From Chitinophagales bacterium (lineage in GTDB: Bacteria; Bacteroidota; Bacteroidia; Chitinophagales; UBA10324): a stretch of DNA of 64,000 bases. A program made the position numbers and the translations under genes. A model generated the notes under the pieces. That model worked only from the letters and a program-made list of their open reading frames with translations. It was not told the DNA's origin and made no database searches. Below are positions 1-9,345 of the stretch, in pieces. Location of the stretch: contig JAIBAY010000001.1 in the NCBI GenBank assembly GCA_019694975.1, positions 254,732-318,731 on the forward strand, given 5' to 3'. Position 1 is the stretch's first letter. Every line of letters starts with the position of its first letter.

Positions 1-119
1 TGCACGGACGGGTAGTAGCCGATGTTTTTTATATTGAAAACTGGAGTTTCCTGCTCGACATTAAGATCATTCTGCTGACCATCTGGAATATGGTAAAAGG
101 TGAGAAGAATGCCTATTGA
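1..119 (+). CDS. Polyprenyl glycosylphosphotransferase, C-terminal fragment
   Basis: This is the last 38 codons of a gene that begins left of the window; the open frame starts at base 3 and stops at 117-119. The visible tail contains [12 protein letters not shown], a leucine/isoleucine-rich stretch, then a [11 protein letters not shown] ending. This matches the conserved end of WcaJ/WbaP-type undecaprenyl-phosphate sugar phosphotransferases, which load the first sugar phosphate onto undecaprenyl phosphate at the inner membrane. Its position at the head of a polysaccharide cluster fits. The catalytic core is not visible, so the substrate cannot be judged. Confidence 0.7.
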   Translation, partial: HGRVVADVFYIENWSFLLDIKIILLTIWNMVKGEKNAY

Positions 120-184
120 AAATCATTTATGCAACACTGCCTGCAAAGCCTGATTGCTCCTTTTAAACACCTTCCTTCCATTAC

Positions 185-1213
185 ATGAAAAAAATAAATT
201 TTGCAATTGTTGGCTTCGGCCATATCGGGCAACGGCATGCCCAAATGATCAGCGATCATCCGGAAGCAGTGCTTGCAGCGGTTGCAGATATTGACAACCG
301 AAAACAGGCTGATACAGAAAAGTTCAATTGTCCCTTCTTTCCTTCCCTAGAACAACTGCTTAAAGCCGGTATCCCCATAGATGTAGTTTGCATCTGCACG
401 CCGAACGGCTTGCATGCACCTATGTCGAATATGGCATTGGAAAGTGGATGTCATGTGGTGGTGGAAAAACCCATGGGACTCACAAAAGCTTCCTGTGAAG
501 AAGTGATCTTCACCTCTTTAAAAAAATCAAAACAAGTGTTCTGTGTCATGCAGAACCGCTACAGTCCTCCTGCGAAATGGCTGCGGCAGGTGATGGATGA
601 AAACAGGCTGGGAAAAATATTCAGTGTACAGGTGAACTGCTACTGGAACCGCGATGACCGTTATTATCACCCTGAAGAAAAGGGTAATCCTGCAGCATGG
701 AAAGGTACCGCCGCACTGGATGGAGGCCCGTTGTTTACACAGTTCAGCCATTTTATTGATATCATGTATTGGTTGTTTGGAGATATCAGCCATATCCATG
801 CGCAATTTCAAAACTATAACCATCGTCACTCCACCGACTTCAGTGATGACAGTGGCATCGTTAATTTTACTTTTCTCCATGGTGGCATGGGTTGTTTTAA
901 TTATTCCACGGCCGTTTGGGATAAGAACCTGGAAAGCAGCATTACCATCATCGGTGAAAACGGCAGCATCAAAGTCGGCGGACAGTATATGGAAAATGTG
1001 GAATACTGTCATATCAGGGATTATGTTATGCCTGTAATCGAGCCATCCAATCCACCCAATGACTATGGAACATATAAAGGCAGCGCCGCCAATCACCACT
1101 TTGTGATCGCGAATGTGGTGGATACTTTACTTGGCAGATCATCGATCACCACCAATGCACTGGAAGGCATGAAGGTGGTGGAGATCATCGAAAGGATTTA
1201 TGCCTTGCGTTAA
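185..1213 (+). CDS. Gfo/Idh/MocA family sugar dehydrogenase, WbpB/WlbA-like
   Basis: The 342-residue protein is a probable NAD-dependent sugar-nucleotide dehydrogenase. An N-terminal Rossmann fold carries the dinucleotide-binding GFGHIGQRH at residues 10-18, and the family EKP motif lies near residue 96, whose Lys is catalytic in Gfo/Idh/MocA enzymes. The C-terminal part has NDYGTYKGSAANHH followed by a conserved dimer-type tail, as in WbpB/WlbA, which oxidise UDP-GlcNAc(3NAc)-uronic acid at C3. The aminotransferase at 6634 could act next in such a diamino-sugar pathway, but no N-acetyltransferase is visible, so the substrate is inference. It starts 65 bp after the preceding glycosylphosphotransferase and is probably cotranscribed with it. 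Confidence 0.8.
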   Translation: MKKINFAIVGFGHIGQRHAQMISDHPEAVLAAVADIDNRKQADTEKFNCPFFPSLEQLLKAGIPIDVVCICTPNGLHAPMSNMALESGCHVVVEKPMGLTKASCEEVIFTSLKKSKQVFCVMQNRYSPPAKWLRQVMDENRLGKIFSVQVNCYWNRDDRYYHPEEKGNPAAWKGTAALDGGPLFTQFSHFIDIMYWLFGDISHIHAQFQNYNHRHSTDFSDDSGIVNFTFLHGGMGCFNYSTAVWDKNLESSITIIGENGSIKVGGQYMENVEYCHIRDYVMPVIEPSNPPNDYGTYKGSAANHHFVIANVVDTLLGRSSITTNALEGMKVVEIIERIYALR

Positions 1214-1530
1214 ACGAAATAATTTATTGATTGCCGGATAATTGTTGCCGGATGAATCAATTTGCCGGGAACTAATGACCGTGCATTAAAGCACCATCAT
1301 ACCCGATACTATGCGTATGACTGGCCATTATTACCGATGCATAAGCCTGTAAGTAATATTAATCCTGACAGAAGATCACGATCCTTATTATTACTGCTGC
1401 ACTTGTAATGAGAACAAGGCCTTTCCGATCAGCAATAAAAAAGTACGGCAATCAGTAAGCGGGATCTGTTAAACCTTTCATTAAGCTATAAGATCACTCC
1501 ACCAACCGTTCGTTATCTTCGAAGCCGCAT
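1214..1530. other. Intergenic stretch before the flippase gene
   Basis: These 317 bases hold no convincing gene. Two copies of TTGCCGGAT lie near 1238 and 1245 inside a weak inverted arrangement (TTGATT ... AATCAA), too poor to call a terminator. A promoter-like TATCTTCG lies at the right end. Confidence 0.5.
1514..1521 (+). promoter_or_regulatory. Putative -7 box (TATCTTCG) for the flippase gene
   Basis: TATCTTCG differs by one base from the Bacteroidota -7 consensus TAnnTTTG. The same TAnnTTCG form occurs before the tRNA, gyrB and the gene at 8744. No clear -33 TTG is seen. It ends only 9 bases before the proposed start codon at 1531. Confidence 0.35.
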
Positions 1531-2808
1531 ATGCTGCGCTTGCTCCGGCCTAAATCAGATTTTTACCGCCATGTGCTTACGCTCATGAGCGGCACTGTGC
1601 TGGCACAGGCCATACCCATCCTGTTGTCGCCCGTTCTCTCACGACTCTACTCACCCGCAGAATTTGGTGTGTTCGCTATGTTCACTGCCATTGGTGCTGC
1701 GGTGGCTGTGGCTGCTACACTGCGATTTGAACTGGCCATCATGCTGCCTGAAACAGAAACAGCTGCCATCAACCTGCTGCGGCTCTCATTCACTATTACC
1801 ATCTTATTGAGTTTGCTGCTGCTTGGCTTCATCCTGCTGTTTCATCAGCAGCTTCCCCTCTGGCTGTCAACGCCTGAACTTGGCAGTTTTCAGTTTTATT
1901 TACCATTGCTGCTGTTATGCGCCGGTGGCTCACAGGCATTGAATTATTGGATATCGCGCCAAAAAAAATTCCGCCTGCTTGCCGCAGGAAAAGTTGGTCA
2001 GACCGGAACAGCCGGTGTGCTAAGCCTGTTGCTGGGCTACTGTCATTTTTCGTCTGCAGGGTTAATCATCAGTGCCGTAGCAGGACAGGGTGCCGCGTTA
2101 ACGATATACATGGCAGGCTCGCTGAAAAAAATATTGCGCCTTGAATCATGGATCAGCCGCGAAAAGATAATTGAAAACTTACGCACCTATAAATCATTCG
2201 CTTTAGTGAATACGCCGCATGCCTTGCTGGGTGTTCTGCAAGACATATTGGTGATCTTCCTCCTGAATCATTTTTTTTCAAAGACTATCGTTGGTTCCTA
2301 CGCTTTCGGGTTCAGGATATTGAAAGTGCCGGCAGCATTTATCGGAGCAGCCATGTTCCAGGTTTATTTTCAAAAAGCAAGTACGCTGAAGCATGAAACC
2401 GAAAAACTGAAAACGCTCACGAGGAATGTATACCTGCAAATGAGTGTCGTGGGTATTCCCCTGTTTGGATTGCTGCTGTTGTTTGCGCCCTCACTCTTTG
2501 CGCTGGTATTTGGCAATGAATGGCGGCATGCCGGCGAGATTGCCCGTGTGCTAAGCCCGTGGCTATTGTTAAATTTTATATGCAGCCCCGTTGCTGCCAT
2601 TGCCGTTGTGCTCAACAGGCAACAATCAGCTATCTGGTTTGCCGTCGCAGACACATTGCTCCGGTTTGCCGCCATCACCATTGGCGGCTGGGCCGGTAAT
2701 GAACAGCTTTCATTCCTGCTCTTAAGTGCCGGAAGCGGAAGCCTGTTGCTATATTCACTTTATTGGTTTTATCATTTACCCGGAAAATCCTTATCGAAAG
2801 GGTACTGA
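1531..2808 (+). CDS. Wzx-like polysaccharide flippase
   Basis: The 425-residue protein is an integral membrane protein of the MOP superfamily (polysaccharide biosynthesis/oligosaccharide flippase). About twelve hydrophobic segments are visible from residue 15 onward, and the N-terminal SRLYSPAEFGVFAMF signature is typical of lipopolysaccharide biosynthesis flippases. The expected role is translocation of undecaprenyl-diphosphate-linked repeat units to the periplasmic face. It sits between the sugar dehydrogenase and glycosyltransferases. The start at 1531 is the only upstream ATG that keeps the whole N-terminal helix; the next Met is residue 19. No Wzy polymerase is seen nearby. Confidence 0.82.
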   Translation: MLRLLRPKSDFYRHVLTLMSGTVLAQAIPILLSPVLSRLYSPAEFGVFAMFTAIGAAVAVAATLRFELAIMLPETETAAINLLRLSFTITILLSLLLLGFILLFHQQLPLWLSTPELGSFQFYLPLLLLCAGGSQALNYWISRQKKFRLLAAGKVGQTGTAGVLSLLLGYCHFSSAGLIISAVAGQGAALTIYMAGSLKKILRLESWISREKIIENLRTYKSFALVNTPHALLGVLQDILVIFLLNHFFSKTIVGSYAFGFRILKVPAAFIGAAMFQVYFQKASTLKHETEKLKTLTRNVYLQMSVVGIPLFGLLLLFAPSLFALVFGNEWRHAGEIARVLSPWLLLNFICSPVAAIAVVLNRQQSAIWFAVADTLLRFAAITIGGWAGNEQLSFLLLSAGSGSLLLYSLYWFYHLPGKSLSKGY

Positions 2809-3148
2809 GCAAAAATCCACTTGCGCTGTTGCATGAATTGCTCAGGGTTAAAAGAATGTCCGTAACCCTTCCTTTTAAAAAAAAGAATGACACCAACTCC
2901 CGGATTCCTTTCAGTCAACACATCAAAAAAAGTAATGCGAAACAGGTTCATTCCACTCAGGAAATTAACCTCAGGATAAAGTACATTCGCCCTGCCGATG
3001 TAAACGGAAGGGATGCATGCGAATGATGGTATTAAAAAATGACACATCATTTTTAAGAAACGTATTTACATCCTAGTAAAATGTCACTGCGCTGAGTTGC
3101 CTGATCATGCATCAATTGAACGGCGGCGCAATGCAAAATTTTCAGACC
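2809..3148. other. Intergenic stretch between flippase and first GT4
   Basis: This holds about 300-340 bases without a supported gene. Both strands are open across much of it (plus 2763-3026, minus 2772-3050), but neither product resembles a family I know, so I leave both out. No promoter or terminator is clear. Confidence 0.4.
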
Positions 3149-4210
3149 ATGAAGAAACTTTTGCTTGTAGGGATGAATTCAGTACATACCTACAATTTTA
3201 TTAAAATGACTGAGGGATATTTTGATGAGATCCTGCTTATCACCGATATCATCAATCCTGCCTACCGGGGAAAGTCAGTGGCCATCAACTTCTCTATCGG
3301 CAATGCATTACATTACTTTTCTGTGCTTTCACTTATCAGGAAAAGGGCAATCGAATTTCAACCCACCATCATTCACATCCACCAGGCCAATACTGCTGCA
3401 TGGATGGTGCTGAAGGCAATAAAAAAAATGAACCGGCCCGCTATCGTAACAGCCTGGGGAAGCGATGTGCTCCTCCATCCAAGGCAGGGCTTCTTTTACC
3501 GGTTAATGACACGGCAGATACTGCAGTCAGCAAATTATCTGACTGCCGTAGCACCATTCATGGCTACTACCATGCAGCAACTTGCTGGCAGTGACCGCCC
3601 TGTTGAAATCATCAATCTGGGTATTGAGCCCGTTTTCCCTGACAGCAAAGCGTTGCAGGCATTCCTGCCAATGAAGGAGAATATCATTTTCTCCAACCGG
3701 CTGCATAAAAAACTTTACCGTACAGATCAGATCATTGAAGCCTTCGCAGCTTTTACCTGCCGGAATAAAAGTGATTGGCAACTGGTGATAGCTGGCAGTG
3801 GACCCGAAACAGGAAATCTCCGCCGGCTTGTGGCTCAGTCCGGCATCACAGATAAAGTGCATTTTGTCGGATGGATCTCCGCTGAAACAAATGCCTATTG
3901 GTATCGCAAAGCGAAAATTTATGCCAGCTATCCGGTAAGTGATGGTGCACCGGCAAGTCTGTTTGAAGCTATGAGCGCCGGTTGTATCCCGGTTTTATCA
4001 GACCTGCCAGCCAATAAAGAATGGGTGACCGATAAGCGAAATGGCATCATAACCGGACAAATCAATGCAGTTGATTTCGAGTCTGCAATGCAGCTTTCCG
4101 ACAGCAGCATGCTCCTCGGTAATTATGAGCTGATCGTTCAGCATGCATCAAGGACGAGAAGCAGAAAATTATTTTTTGATCTTTATGACCGTGTCATCGC
4201 TGATTCATGA
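3149..4210 (+). CDS. GT4-family glycosyltransferase
   Basis: This predicted GT-B fold retaining glycosyltransferase has 353 residues from the chosen start. The N-terminal domain begins MKKLLLVGMNSVHTYNF. The C-terminal Rossmann half carries the GT4 donor-site signature DGAPASLFEAMSAGCIPV, with the two glutamate-region positions of the EX7E motif. It should add a sugar from a nucleotide donor to the growing lipid-linked oligosaccharide at the cytoplasmic face of the inner membrane. Upstream ATGs at 3107 and 3131 are in frame, but 3149 gives the usual family N-terminus. Its stop overlaps the next gene's start by four bases (ATGA), so the two are translationally coupled. Confidence 0.82.
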   Translation: MKKLLLVGMNSVHTYNFIKMTEGYFDEILLITDIINPAYRGKSVAINFSIGNALHYFSVLSLIRKRAIEFQPTIIHIHQANTAAWMVLKAIKKMNRPAIVTAWGSDVLLHPRQGFFYRLMTRQILQSANYLTAVAPFMATTMQQLAGSDRPVEIINLGIEPVFPDSKALQAFLPMKENIIFSNRLHKKLYRTDQIIEAFAAFTCRNKSDWQLVIAGSGPETGNLRRLVAQSGITDKVHFVGWISAETNAYWYRKAKIYASYPVSDGAPASLFEAMSAGCIPVLSDLPANKEWVTDKRNGIITGQINAVDFESAMQLSDSSMLLGNYELIVQHASRTRSRKLFFDLYDRVIADS

Positions 4211-5310
4211 AAGTCTGTCATCTCACATCGGTTCACCCTCCCTTTGATACCCGAATATTTGTTAAAGAATGTTCATCGCTGGCAGCAGCAGGATTTAATG
4301 TCACATTAGTCGCACCTGCATTGAAGGATGAGATGAAGAATGGCGTGCAAGTCATTGCGGTGAATAAAAAATCAGCACGCCTGCAGCGTATGATTAGCAC
4401 AGTGAACGCAGTGGTAAAGAAAGCCTTGGAAGTGAATGCAGACATCTATCATATTCATGACCCGGAACTGCTGCGAGCCGGTTTAAAGCTGAGGAAGAAG
4501 CATTATAAAGTGATTTATGATGCGCATGAAGATGTGCCGCGGCAACTGCTTGCCAAACATTACCTCCCTTCATTTTCAAGAAAGATACTTTCCGCCAGCT
4601 TTGAAAAATATGAAAACCATGCTGCGGCACGTTTCAACGGTGTCATAACGGTTACACCTTTGCTTGAGCAGCGTTTCAGTGAAGTTAACTCGAATACTGC
4701 GCAGGTTTGCAACTTTCCATCCTTACAGGAATTTCCTGATGCTGCGGCAGACTGGAAAGAACGGAAAAATGAAATCTGTTATATCGGCAACATCACTGCC
4801 ATCCGCGGCATCCGCGAAATGATAAAATCACTGGAGTATTGTGACACAAGACTTCATCTCGGTGGTTCGTTTTCCCCGGCTCAGCTGCGTGAAGAAATTA
4901 CCAATTATCCGGCCTGGTCAAAAGTGACAGAGCATGGTTTTATGAGCCGCCTGCAGGTTAAACAAACTTTGTCTGCCTGCAAAGCAGGGTTAGTATTGCT
5001 GCATCCTGCAGAAAACTATATAGAGGCCTACCCGGTGAAGATGTTTGAGTACATGGCTGCCGGCATTCCGGTGGTAGCTTCTGATTTTCCATCCTGGAAG
5101 GAAATTGTTAACCGGCATCAGTGCGGCATCTGTGTTGATCCGCTGAACATTCATGCAATTGCCGACGCAATCAACTATCTCAAAAACAATGATGCGATCG
5201 CTCAACAGATGGGCAGGAATGGCAGGAAAGCCATAGAATCAACTTATAACTGGGAACAGGAAGAAAGAAAGCTGATCAGCTTCTATCATCAGCTGATGAA
5301 TCAATCATGA
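4207..5310 (+). CDS. GT4-family glycosyltransferase
   Basis: The 367-residue GT-B glycosyltransferase opens MKVCHLTSVHPPFDTRIFVKE, which is typical of GT4 enzymes that build exopolysaccharide or O-antigen. The C-terminal donor-binding part has EAYPVKMFEYMAAGIPVVASD near residues 275-295, including the conserved E-x7-E type spacing. It overlaps the preceding GT4 gene by four bases, indicating one operon and probably consecutive sugar additions. Donor and acceptor cannot be told from sequence. After its stop there are 192 bases without a gene. Confidence 0.85.
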   Translation: MKVCHLTSVHPPFDTRIFVKECSSLAAAGFNVTLVAPALKDEMKNGVQVIAVNKKSARLQRMISTVNAVVKKALEVNADIYHIHDPELLRAGLKLRKKHYKVIYDAHEDVPRQLLAKHYLPSFSRKILSASFEKYENHAAARFNGVITVTPLLEQRFSEVNSNTAQVCNFPSLQEFPDAAADWKERKNEICYIGNITAIRGIREMIKSLEYCDTRLHLGGSFSPAQLREEITNYPAWSKVTEHGFMSRLQVKQTLSACKAGLVLLHPAENYIEAYPVKMFEYMAAGIPVVASDFPSWKEIVNRHQCGICVDPLNIHAIADAINYLKNNDAIAQQMGRNGRKAIESTYNWEQEERKLISFYHQLMNQS

Positions 5311-5502
5311 ACCCGGTTACCGGCATATGATATCATGTGTCTATTAAAGTTGTCAGGTATAATGCCGGAAGGGCAATGAATATGCTTTCAACAAACACAT
5401 TCTAAACCGGAAAGCATAAGACGCAGTCAATTAAAAAAGCGGCAGTATGTTTATAGCTAAATTGATCTCCCCGGAAGAAGCGGACATAACCCTAAGGCAA
5501 TC

Positions 5503-6501
5503 ATGGCCACTGCGACGAAAAAAGTGAGTGTAGTAGTACCCTGCCGCAATGAAAAAGACTTCATCGCTTCCTGTATTCATTCGATCATAAATGGATCGTA
5601 TTCACAGGAACTACTGCAGATCATCGTATGTGACGGATTAAGCGATGATGGCACCATGAGCATACTGGAAGACCTGCAGGCAAAAATTCCGGTGCTTGAA
5701 ATTGTGGTGAATGAAAAAAAAATTACACCGGTGGCTCGTAACATCGGCATTCAGCAGGCCATAGGAGAATACATCGTCATCTTCGATGCGCATGCTGAGA
5801 TGGCGCCCGACTATATTATTAAAAATGCAGCCATTCTCGATCAGCGGCCGGAGGTGTGGTGCAGTGGCGGTATCTGGAAGAACTGTTACACCAATGAGCT
5901 TTCCAAAAATATTGCGAGAGCCATGTCATCACCGTTTGGTGTGGGCAACGCCGGATTCAGAACCGGCCAGCAAAGCGGATACACTGATACCGTGGGAATG
6001 CCTATGTACCGAAGTTCCACTTTTCAGGCTATTGGGCTTTTCGATGAAGCTCTCATCAGAAACCAGGATGATGAATTCAATTACCGCGTGGCAAAAGCAG
6101 GTGGCCGAATCTGGCTGACCACGGATACCTGGACAAATTACTATGTGCGGCCAAGCTGGAAAAGGCTTTTCAGCCAGTATTTTCAATACGGTTACTGGAA
6201 AGTGTATGTAAACAAGAAACACCGCACGGTAACTACTACCCGTCAACTGATCCCGGTTTTTTTCACCTTCTTCCTCGCTGCGGGTGTATTAATCTCGCTC
6301 ATTCAACTTAAGCTGCAAGCGCTTTTTGCGTTTGTATTGCTGGCATATACTTTTATTGGATTAGCTGCGGCAATGCGGTTCAGCAAAATACCCAAAGACG
6401 TGATTCAGATCTTCATCTCCTTTTTCATCCTGCATTTTTCATATGGTACAGGATATGCCAAAGGCTTACTTGATTTTTTGATCCGACGCAAGCAACCGTA
6501 A
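5503..6501 (+). CDS. GT2-family glycosyltransferase, ExoA-like, membrane-anchored
   Basis: The 332-residue protein has an N-terminal GT-A domain starting SVVVPCRNEKDFI, a DGLSDDGT stretch and a DxD-like FDAHAEMAPD near residue 90 for metal/nucleotide-sugar binding. A RNQDDEFNYR segment near residue 185 is the usual acceptor/base region of GT2 enzymes. Residues about 245-325 form two to three membrane helices. The layout matches ExoA-type succinoglycan glycosyltransferases that add sugars to lipid-linked intermediates. It belongs to the polysaccharide cluster but is separated by 192 bases from the GT4 pair and followed by a promoter. Confidence 0.82.
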   Translation: MATATKKVSVVVPCRNEKDFIASCIHSIINGSYSQELLQIIVCDGLSDDGTMSILEDLQAKIPVLEIVVNEKKITPVARNIGIQQAIGEYIVIFDAHAEMAPDYIIKNAAILDQRPEVWCSGGIWKNCYTNELSKNIARAMSSPFGVGNAGFRTGQQSGYTDTVGMPMYRSSTFQAIGLFDEALIRNQDDEFNYRVAKAGGRIWLTTDTWTNYYVRPSWKRLFSQYFQYGYWKVYVNKKHRTVTTTRQLIPVFFTFFLAAGVLISLIQLKLQALFAFVLLAYTFIGLAAAMRFSKIPKDVIQIFISFFILHFSYGTGYAKGLLDFLIRRKQP

Positions 6502-6507
6502 CGCCTG

Positions 6508-6537
6508 TTGAGGGTTGCTGAGTTAATGTTAATTTTG
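6508..6537 (+). promoter_or_regulatory. Bacteroidota promoter for the aminotransferase gene
   Basis: TTG at 6508-6510, a 19-nt spacer, then TAATTTTG at 6530-6537 match the Bacteroidota sigma factor consensus (TTG, then TAnnTTTG). It lies just after the GT2 stop codon and gives a leader of about 90 nt before the GTG start at 6634. The aminotransferase and sugar transferase may therefore form their own transcription unit. Confidence 0.6.
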
Positions 6538-6633
6538 TCTCCGCCATAACCGGCTATTCAACTGCTGAATATTTCGGTTGTTAGAAGCATACCACTATTT
6601 CCACCGCTTAACGATTCACTCAAAAAAATCAGC

Positions 6634-7854
6634 GTGATCCCTTTCTCACCACCATATATCAGCGATGACATCATCCGTGAAGTGGTGGATGCCCTGAAAT
6701 CAGGATGGATCACAACAGGCCCAAGGACTAAACAACTGGAAAAAGAATTGGCTGGTTATGTAAATGCGGAACAGGTGCTGTGTGTCAATTCGGCAACGGC
6801 CGGACTTGAACTGATGCTGCGTTGGTTTGGGGTAAAGGAAGGTGATGAAGTGATCGTACCCGCTTACACCTATTCAGCCACCGCCAATGTAGTGATACAC
6901 TGCGGTGCCAGGCCGGTGCTGGCAGATGTTAATGCTGATGATTTCAATATTTCAGTGGATAAAATACGCGCTGCAATCAGCCCGCGCACCAAGGTCATCA
7001 TGCCGGTTGATATCGGCGGTTTTCCCTGCGACTACGATGCTGTCAACAGATTAGTGCGCGAGGAATGGGCGATCCGGCTTTTCACTCCGCGAGGTGCATC
7101 ACAAGAGGCATTGGGCCGGATCCTGGTTTTGTCTGATGCAGCTCATTCGATAGGAGCCTCTGCACACGGAAAAAAAACCGGTTCACTTACAGATGCCACC
7201 GTATTTTCATTTCATGCGGTAAAAAATCTTACAACAGCAGAAGGCGGCGCTGTCTGCCTGAATCTTCCTGCACCATTCAATAATAACGCCGTATATCGTC
7301 AGCTCAATACCAAATCACTGCACGGGCAGAATAAGGATGCACTGGCTAAAATGCAAAAGGGAAGCTGGGAGTACGATATCGTTGAAGCCGGTATGAAGTG
7401 CAACATGCCTGATGTACTCGCCGCAATCGGCCTGGCTTCACTGCGTGACTATGAATCAGTTCAGCTGCTAAAAAGGAAACAGGTGATTGAGCAGTATCAT
7501 GCTGCCTTCAAAGAAATGTCATGGGCACAATTGCCGGTGACGCATACCGGCGACCGTGCATCTTCCTGCCACCTATATATGCTAAGGATCCATGATATTG
7601 ATGAACAGCAACGGAATGCTGTTATCCAAAAGATTTTTGATCAGGATGTCGCTGTCAATGTTCACTTTAAACCGCTGCCTATGCTCACCTATTATAAGGA
7701 ACTCGGCTACGATATCCACGATTATCCTGTCGCCTACGACAATTACGCCCGTGAGATTTCGCTACCGGTATATGTTGATCTTACGAAGGAACAGATAAGC
7801 ATGGTGGTGACTGCTGTTGCGAAGGCCGTTAAAGAAGTGCTGCAGGCCGGATAA
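6634..7854 (+). CDS. DegT/DnrJ/EryC1/StrS family sugar aminotransferase
   Basis: The 406-residue PLP-dependent aminotransferase acts on a keto nucleotide sugar. Visible family landmarks are SATAGLELML near residue 53, PAYTYSATANV near 76, the PLP-nitrogen-binding Asp168 in LSDAAHS, and the Schiff-base Lys197 in FHAVKNLTTAEGG. The segment 141-165 is the standard insertion of this subgroup and not a frameshift. The start is GTG at 6634, giving MIPFSPPYIS; no in-frame ATG lies just upstream. With the WbpB-like dehydrogenase at 185 it suggests an amino-sugar in the polymer, but C3 or C4 amination cannot be decided here. The next gene follows after 53 bases. Confidence 0.87.
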   Translation: MIPFSPPYISDDIIREVVDALKSGWITTGPRTKQLEKELAGYVNAEQVLCVNSATAGLELMLRWFGVKEGDEVIVPAYTYSATANVVIHCGARPVLADVNADDFNISVDKIRAAISPRTKVIMPVDIGGFPCDYDAVNRLVREEWAIRLFTPRGASQEALGRILVLSDAAHSIGASAHGKKTGSLTDATVFSFHAVKNLTTAEGGAVCLNLPAPFNNNAVYRQLNTKSLHGQNKDALAKMQKGSWEYDIVEAGMKCNMPDVLAAIGLASLRDYESVQLLKRKQVIEQYHAAFKEMSWAQLPVTHTGDRASSCHLYMLRIHDIDEQQRNAVIQKIFDQDVAVNVHFKPLPMLTYYKELGYDIHDYPVAYDNYAREISLPVYVDLTKEQISMVVTAVAKAVKEVLQAG

Positions 7855-7907
7855 TCAGCTACCTGCTATGCAATATGATCAAGACCATGGATAAAGAGGG
7901 AACAATT

Positions 7908-8507
7908 ATGTACCTGATCACTAAAAGAATCATTGATGTTTTGGTGGCCGGCATCTCCCTTATGCTGCTATCCCCTGTTTTCCTGCTTATCGCCATTGCC
8001 GTGAAAGCAGATTCGCGCGGCCCCGTTTTCTACCTGCAAAAGCGAGTCGGATTAAACAGGCGTATCTTCAGCATCATAAAATTCAGAACCATGCATACTG
8101 GCGCCGACCGGCGTGGCTTGCTTACCGTAGGTTATCATGATAACCGCATTACACGCACCGGGAAGTTCCTCCGCCGGTTTAAGCTGGATGAGTTACCGCA
8201 GCTGATAAATGTTTTAACCGGCGATATGAGCCTTGTAGGGCCAAGGCCTGAAGTGGAAAAGTATGTTAACCTGTATAATGCGGAACAGCTGAAGGTACTG
8301 GAGGCGAAGCCCGGCATTACAGACCCTGTTTCCATTTCTTTTTTTGATGAAAATGACCTGCTGGCCGGCTATGACAATCCGGAAGAAGGATATATCAATG
8401 AGGTTATGCCGGAAAAACTTCGGCTAAACCTTGCCTATATCAATCAGCGCAACATCAGCTCCGACCTCATGATTCTTTTTAAGACAATCGTGCGTATATT
8501 TTCCTGA
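7908..8507 (+). CDS. Small sugar transferase (PglC-type phosphoglycosyltransferase)
   Basis: The 199-residue monotopic phosphoglycosyltransferase attaches a sugar phosphate to undecaprenyl phosphate. It has one N-terminal hydrophobic segment at about residues 8-33 after KRIIDVL, then [34 protein letters not shown], and [10 protein letters not shown], which are the conserved catalytic-domain blocks of the bacterial sugar transferase family. Upstream in-frame starts exist at 7875 and 7887. I prefer 7908 because AAAGAGGG sits about eight bases before it and family members begin with this segment. It is the second of three such initiating enzymes in the window and is probably cotranscribed with the aminotransferase. 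Confidence 0.85.
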   Translation: MYLITKRIIDVLVAGISLMLLSPVFLLIAIAVKADSRGPVFYLQKRVGLNRRIFSIIKFRTMHTGADRRGLLTVGYHDNRITRTGKFLRRFKLDELPQLINVLTGDMSLVGPRPEVEKYVNLYNAEQLKVLEAKPGITDPVSISFFDENDLLAGYDNPEEGYINEVMPEKLRLNLAYINQRNISSDLMILFKTIVRIFS

Positions 8508-8658
8508 TTGCCTGCCGGCTTTTGAAGAGCATGCAACAACGTATAATGACATTAATGCTGTACGACTTTGTTATTTGGCAGATACAACGATGCCGGGCAA
8601 AATCGGGGCACGGTCAAAGTTCTGCCACAATTAAGTACCCCGAAAGCGATTATATAAT

Positions 8659-8666
8659 TAACTTCG
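8659..8666 (+). promoter_or_regulatory. Putative -7 box (TAACTTCG)
   Basis: TAACTTCG is one base off TAnnTTTG and identical to the box before the tRNA-Arg gene. It lies 77 bases before the start codon at 8744. No good -33 element is visible. Confidence 0.35.
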
Positions 8667-8743
8667 TGCATTGAAAGTGGGGACAGACGTGTGCTTTCTT
8701 AACGGCCGGCCCGGCTTTTCTAACCAGAATCCGATTACGGTAT

Positions 8744-9178
8744 ATGAACAAAGAACAGTTACTAAAGAAGTTACGGCTTGAAGGAGATCAGGCTGTATTA
8801 ATTGTAAATGCACCAAAGGAGTATCTCACCATGCTTGGCGCAAAAAAATACAGTACCAAACCTTTAAAATCAGAAGAAGGAAAATATGATTTTGTGCAGC
8901 TCTTCTCTTCTTCCCAGTCTCAGCTGGAAAAACTGGTTTTGCAATGTTCAAAAGCAGGCAAATACAATTGCATCTTCTGGGCCTGTTATCCCAAGGGAGG
9001 AGGTATGATTAAGACCGATATTCGCAGCGACTCTGTCTGGACAGCGCTGGAAAAAGCAGGCCTGCACCCCGTTTCACAGGTAGCCATTGATGAAACCTGG
9101 AGTGCCTTACGGGGCAGGCCAACCGCAATGGTTGGAAAAAGTGAAGAAGCCGGCGCCGAGGCAGATACCGGTGCATAA
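8744..9178 (+). CDS. DUF3052-like small protein
   Basis: The 144-residue cytoplasmic protein has no signal peptide. Residues 13-31 (EGDQAVLIVNAPKEYLTML), an acidic/serine-rich loop with FVQLFSSSQSQLEKL near 50-65, IFWACYPKGGGMIKTDI near 79-95, and AIDETWSALRG near 114-125 follow the block order of the DUF3052 family, whose function is unknown. The last 20 residues are Ala/Glu-rich and probably disordered. It stands alone between the polysaccharide cluster and the head-GIN lipoprotein. Confidence 0.6.
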   Translation: MNKEQLLKKLRLEGDQAVLIVNAPKEYLTMLGAKKYSTKPLKSEEGKYDFVQLFSSSQSQLEKLVLQCSKAGKYNCIFWACYPKGGGMIKTDIRSDSVWTALEKAGLHPVSQVAIDETWSALRGRPTAMVGKSEEAGAEADTGA

Positions 9179-9345
9179 GCGCTGATAACTGATCCATAGC
9201 TGTTTGACGGCCGGCTCCTGTATGATGACTGTTAAACCGGTTGCCTTAGCCGGAATGATGAATTAAGAATTTATCTGCGTCTACTGATTTTTTGCTTCAT
9301 CAACCCTCACAGCAACTGCCGGCATAATTCCTAAAACATAACTGT

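Noticed and set aside
2763..3050. Overlapping open frames on both strands between the flippase and the first GT4 gene
   Set aside because: Neither product resembles a known family, both overlap the flippase 3' end, and no start signal is present; probably chance openness or a remnant too decayed to name.
7050..7135. Apparent frameshift or insertion in the aminotransferase gene
   Set aside because: The extra segment with FTPRGASQEALGRILVLSDAAHS is a normal feature of this aminotransferase subgroup, and the frame is continuous.
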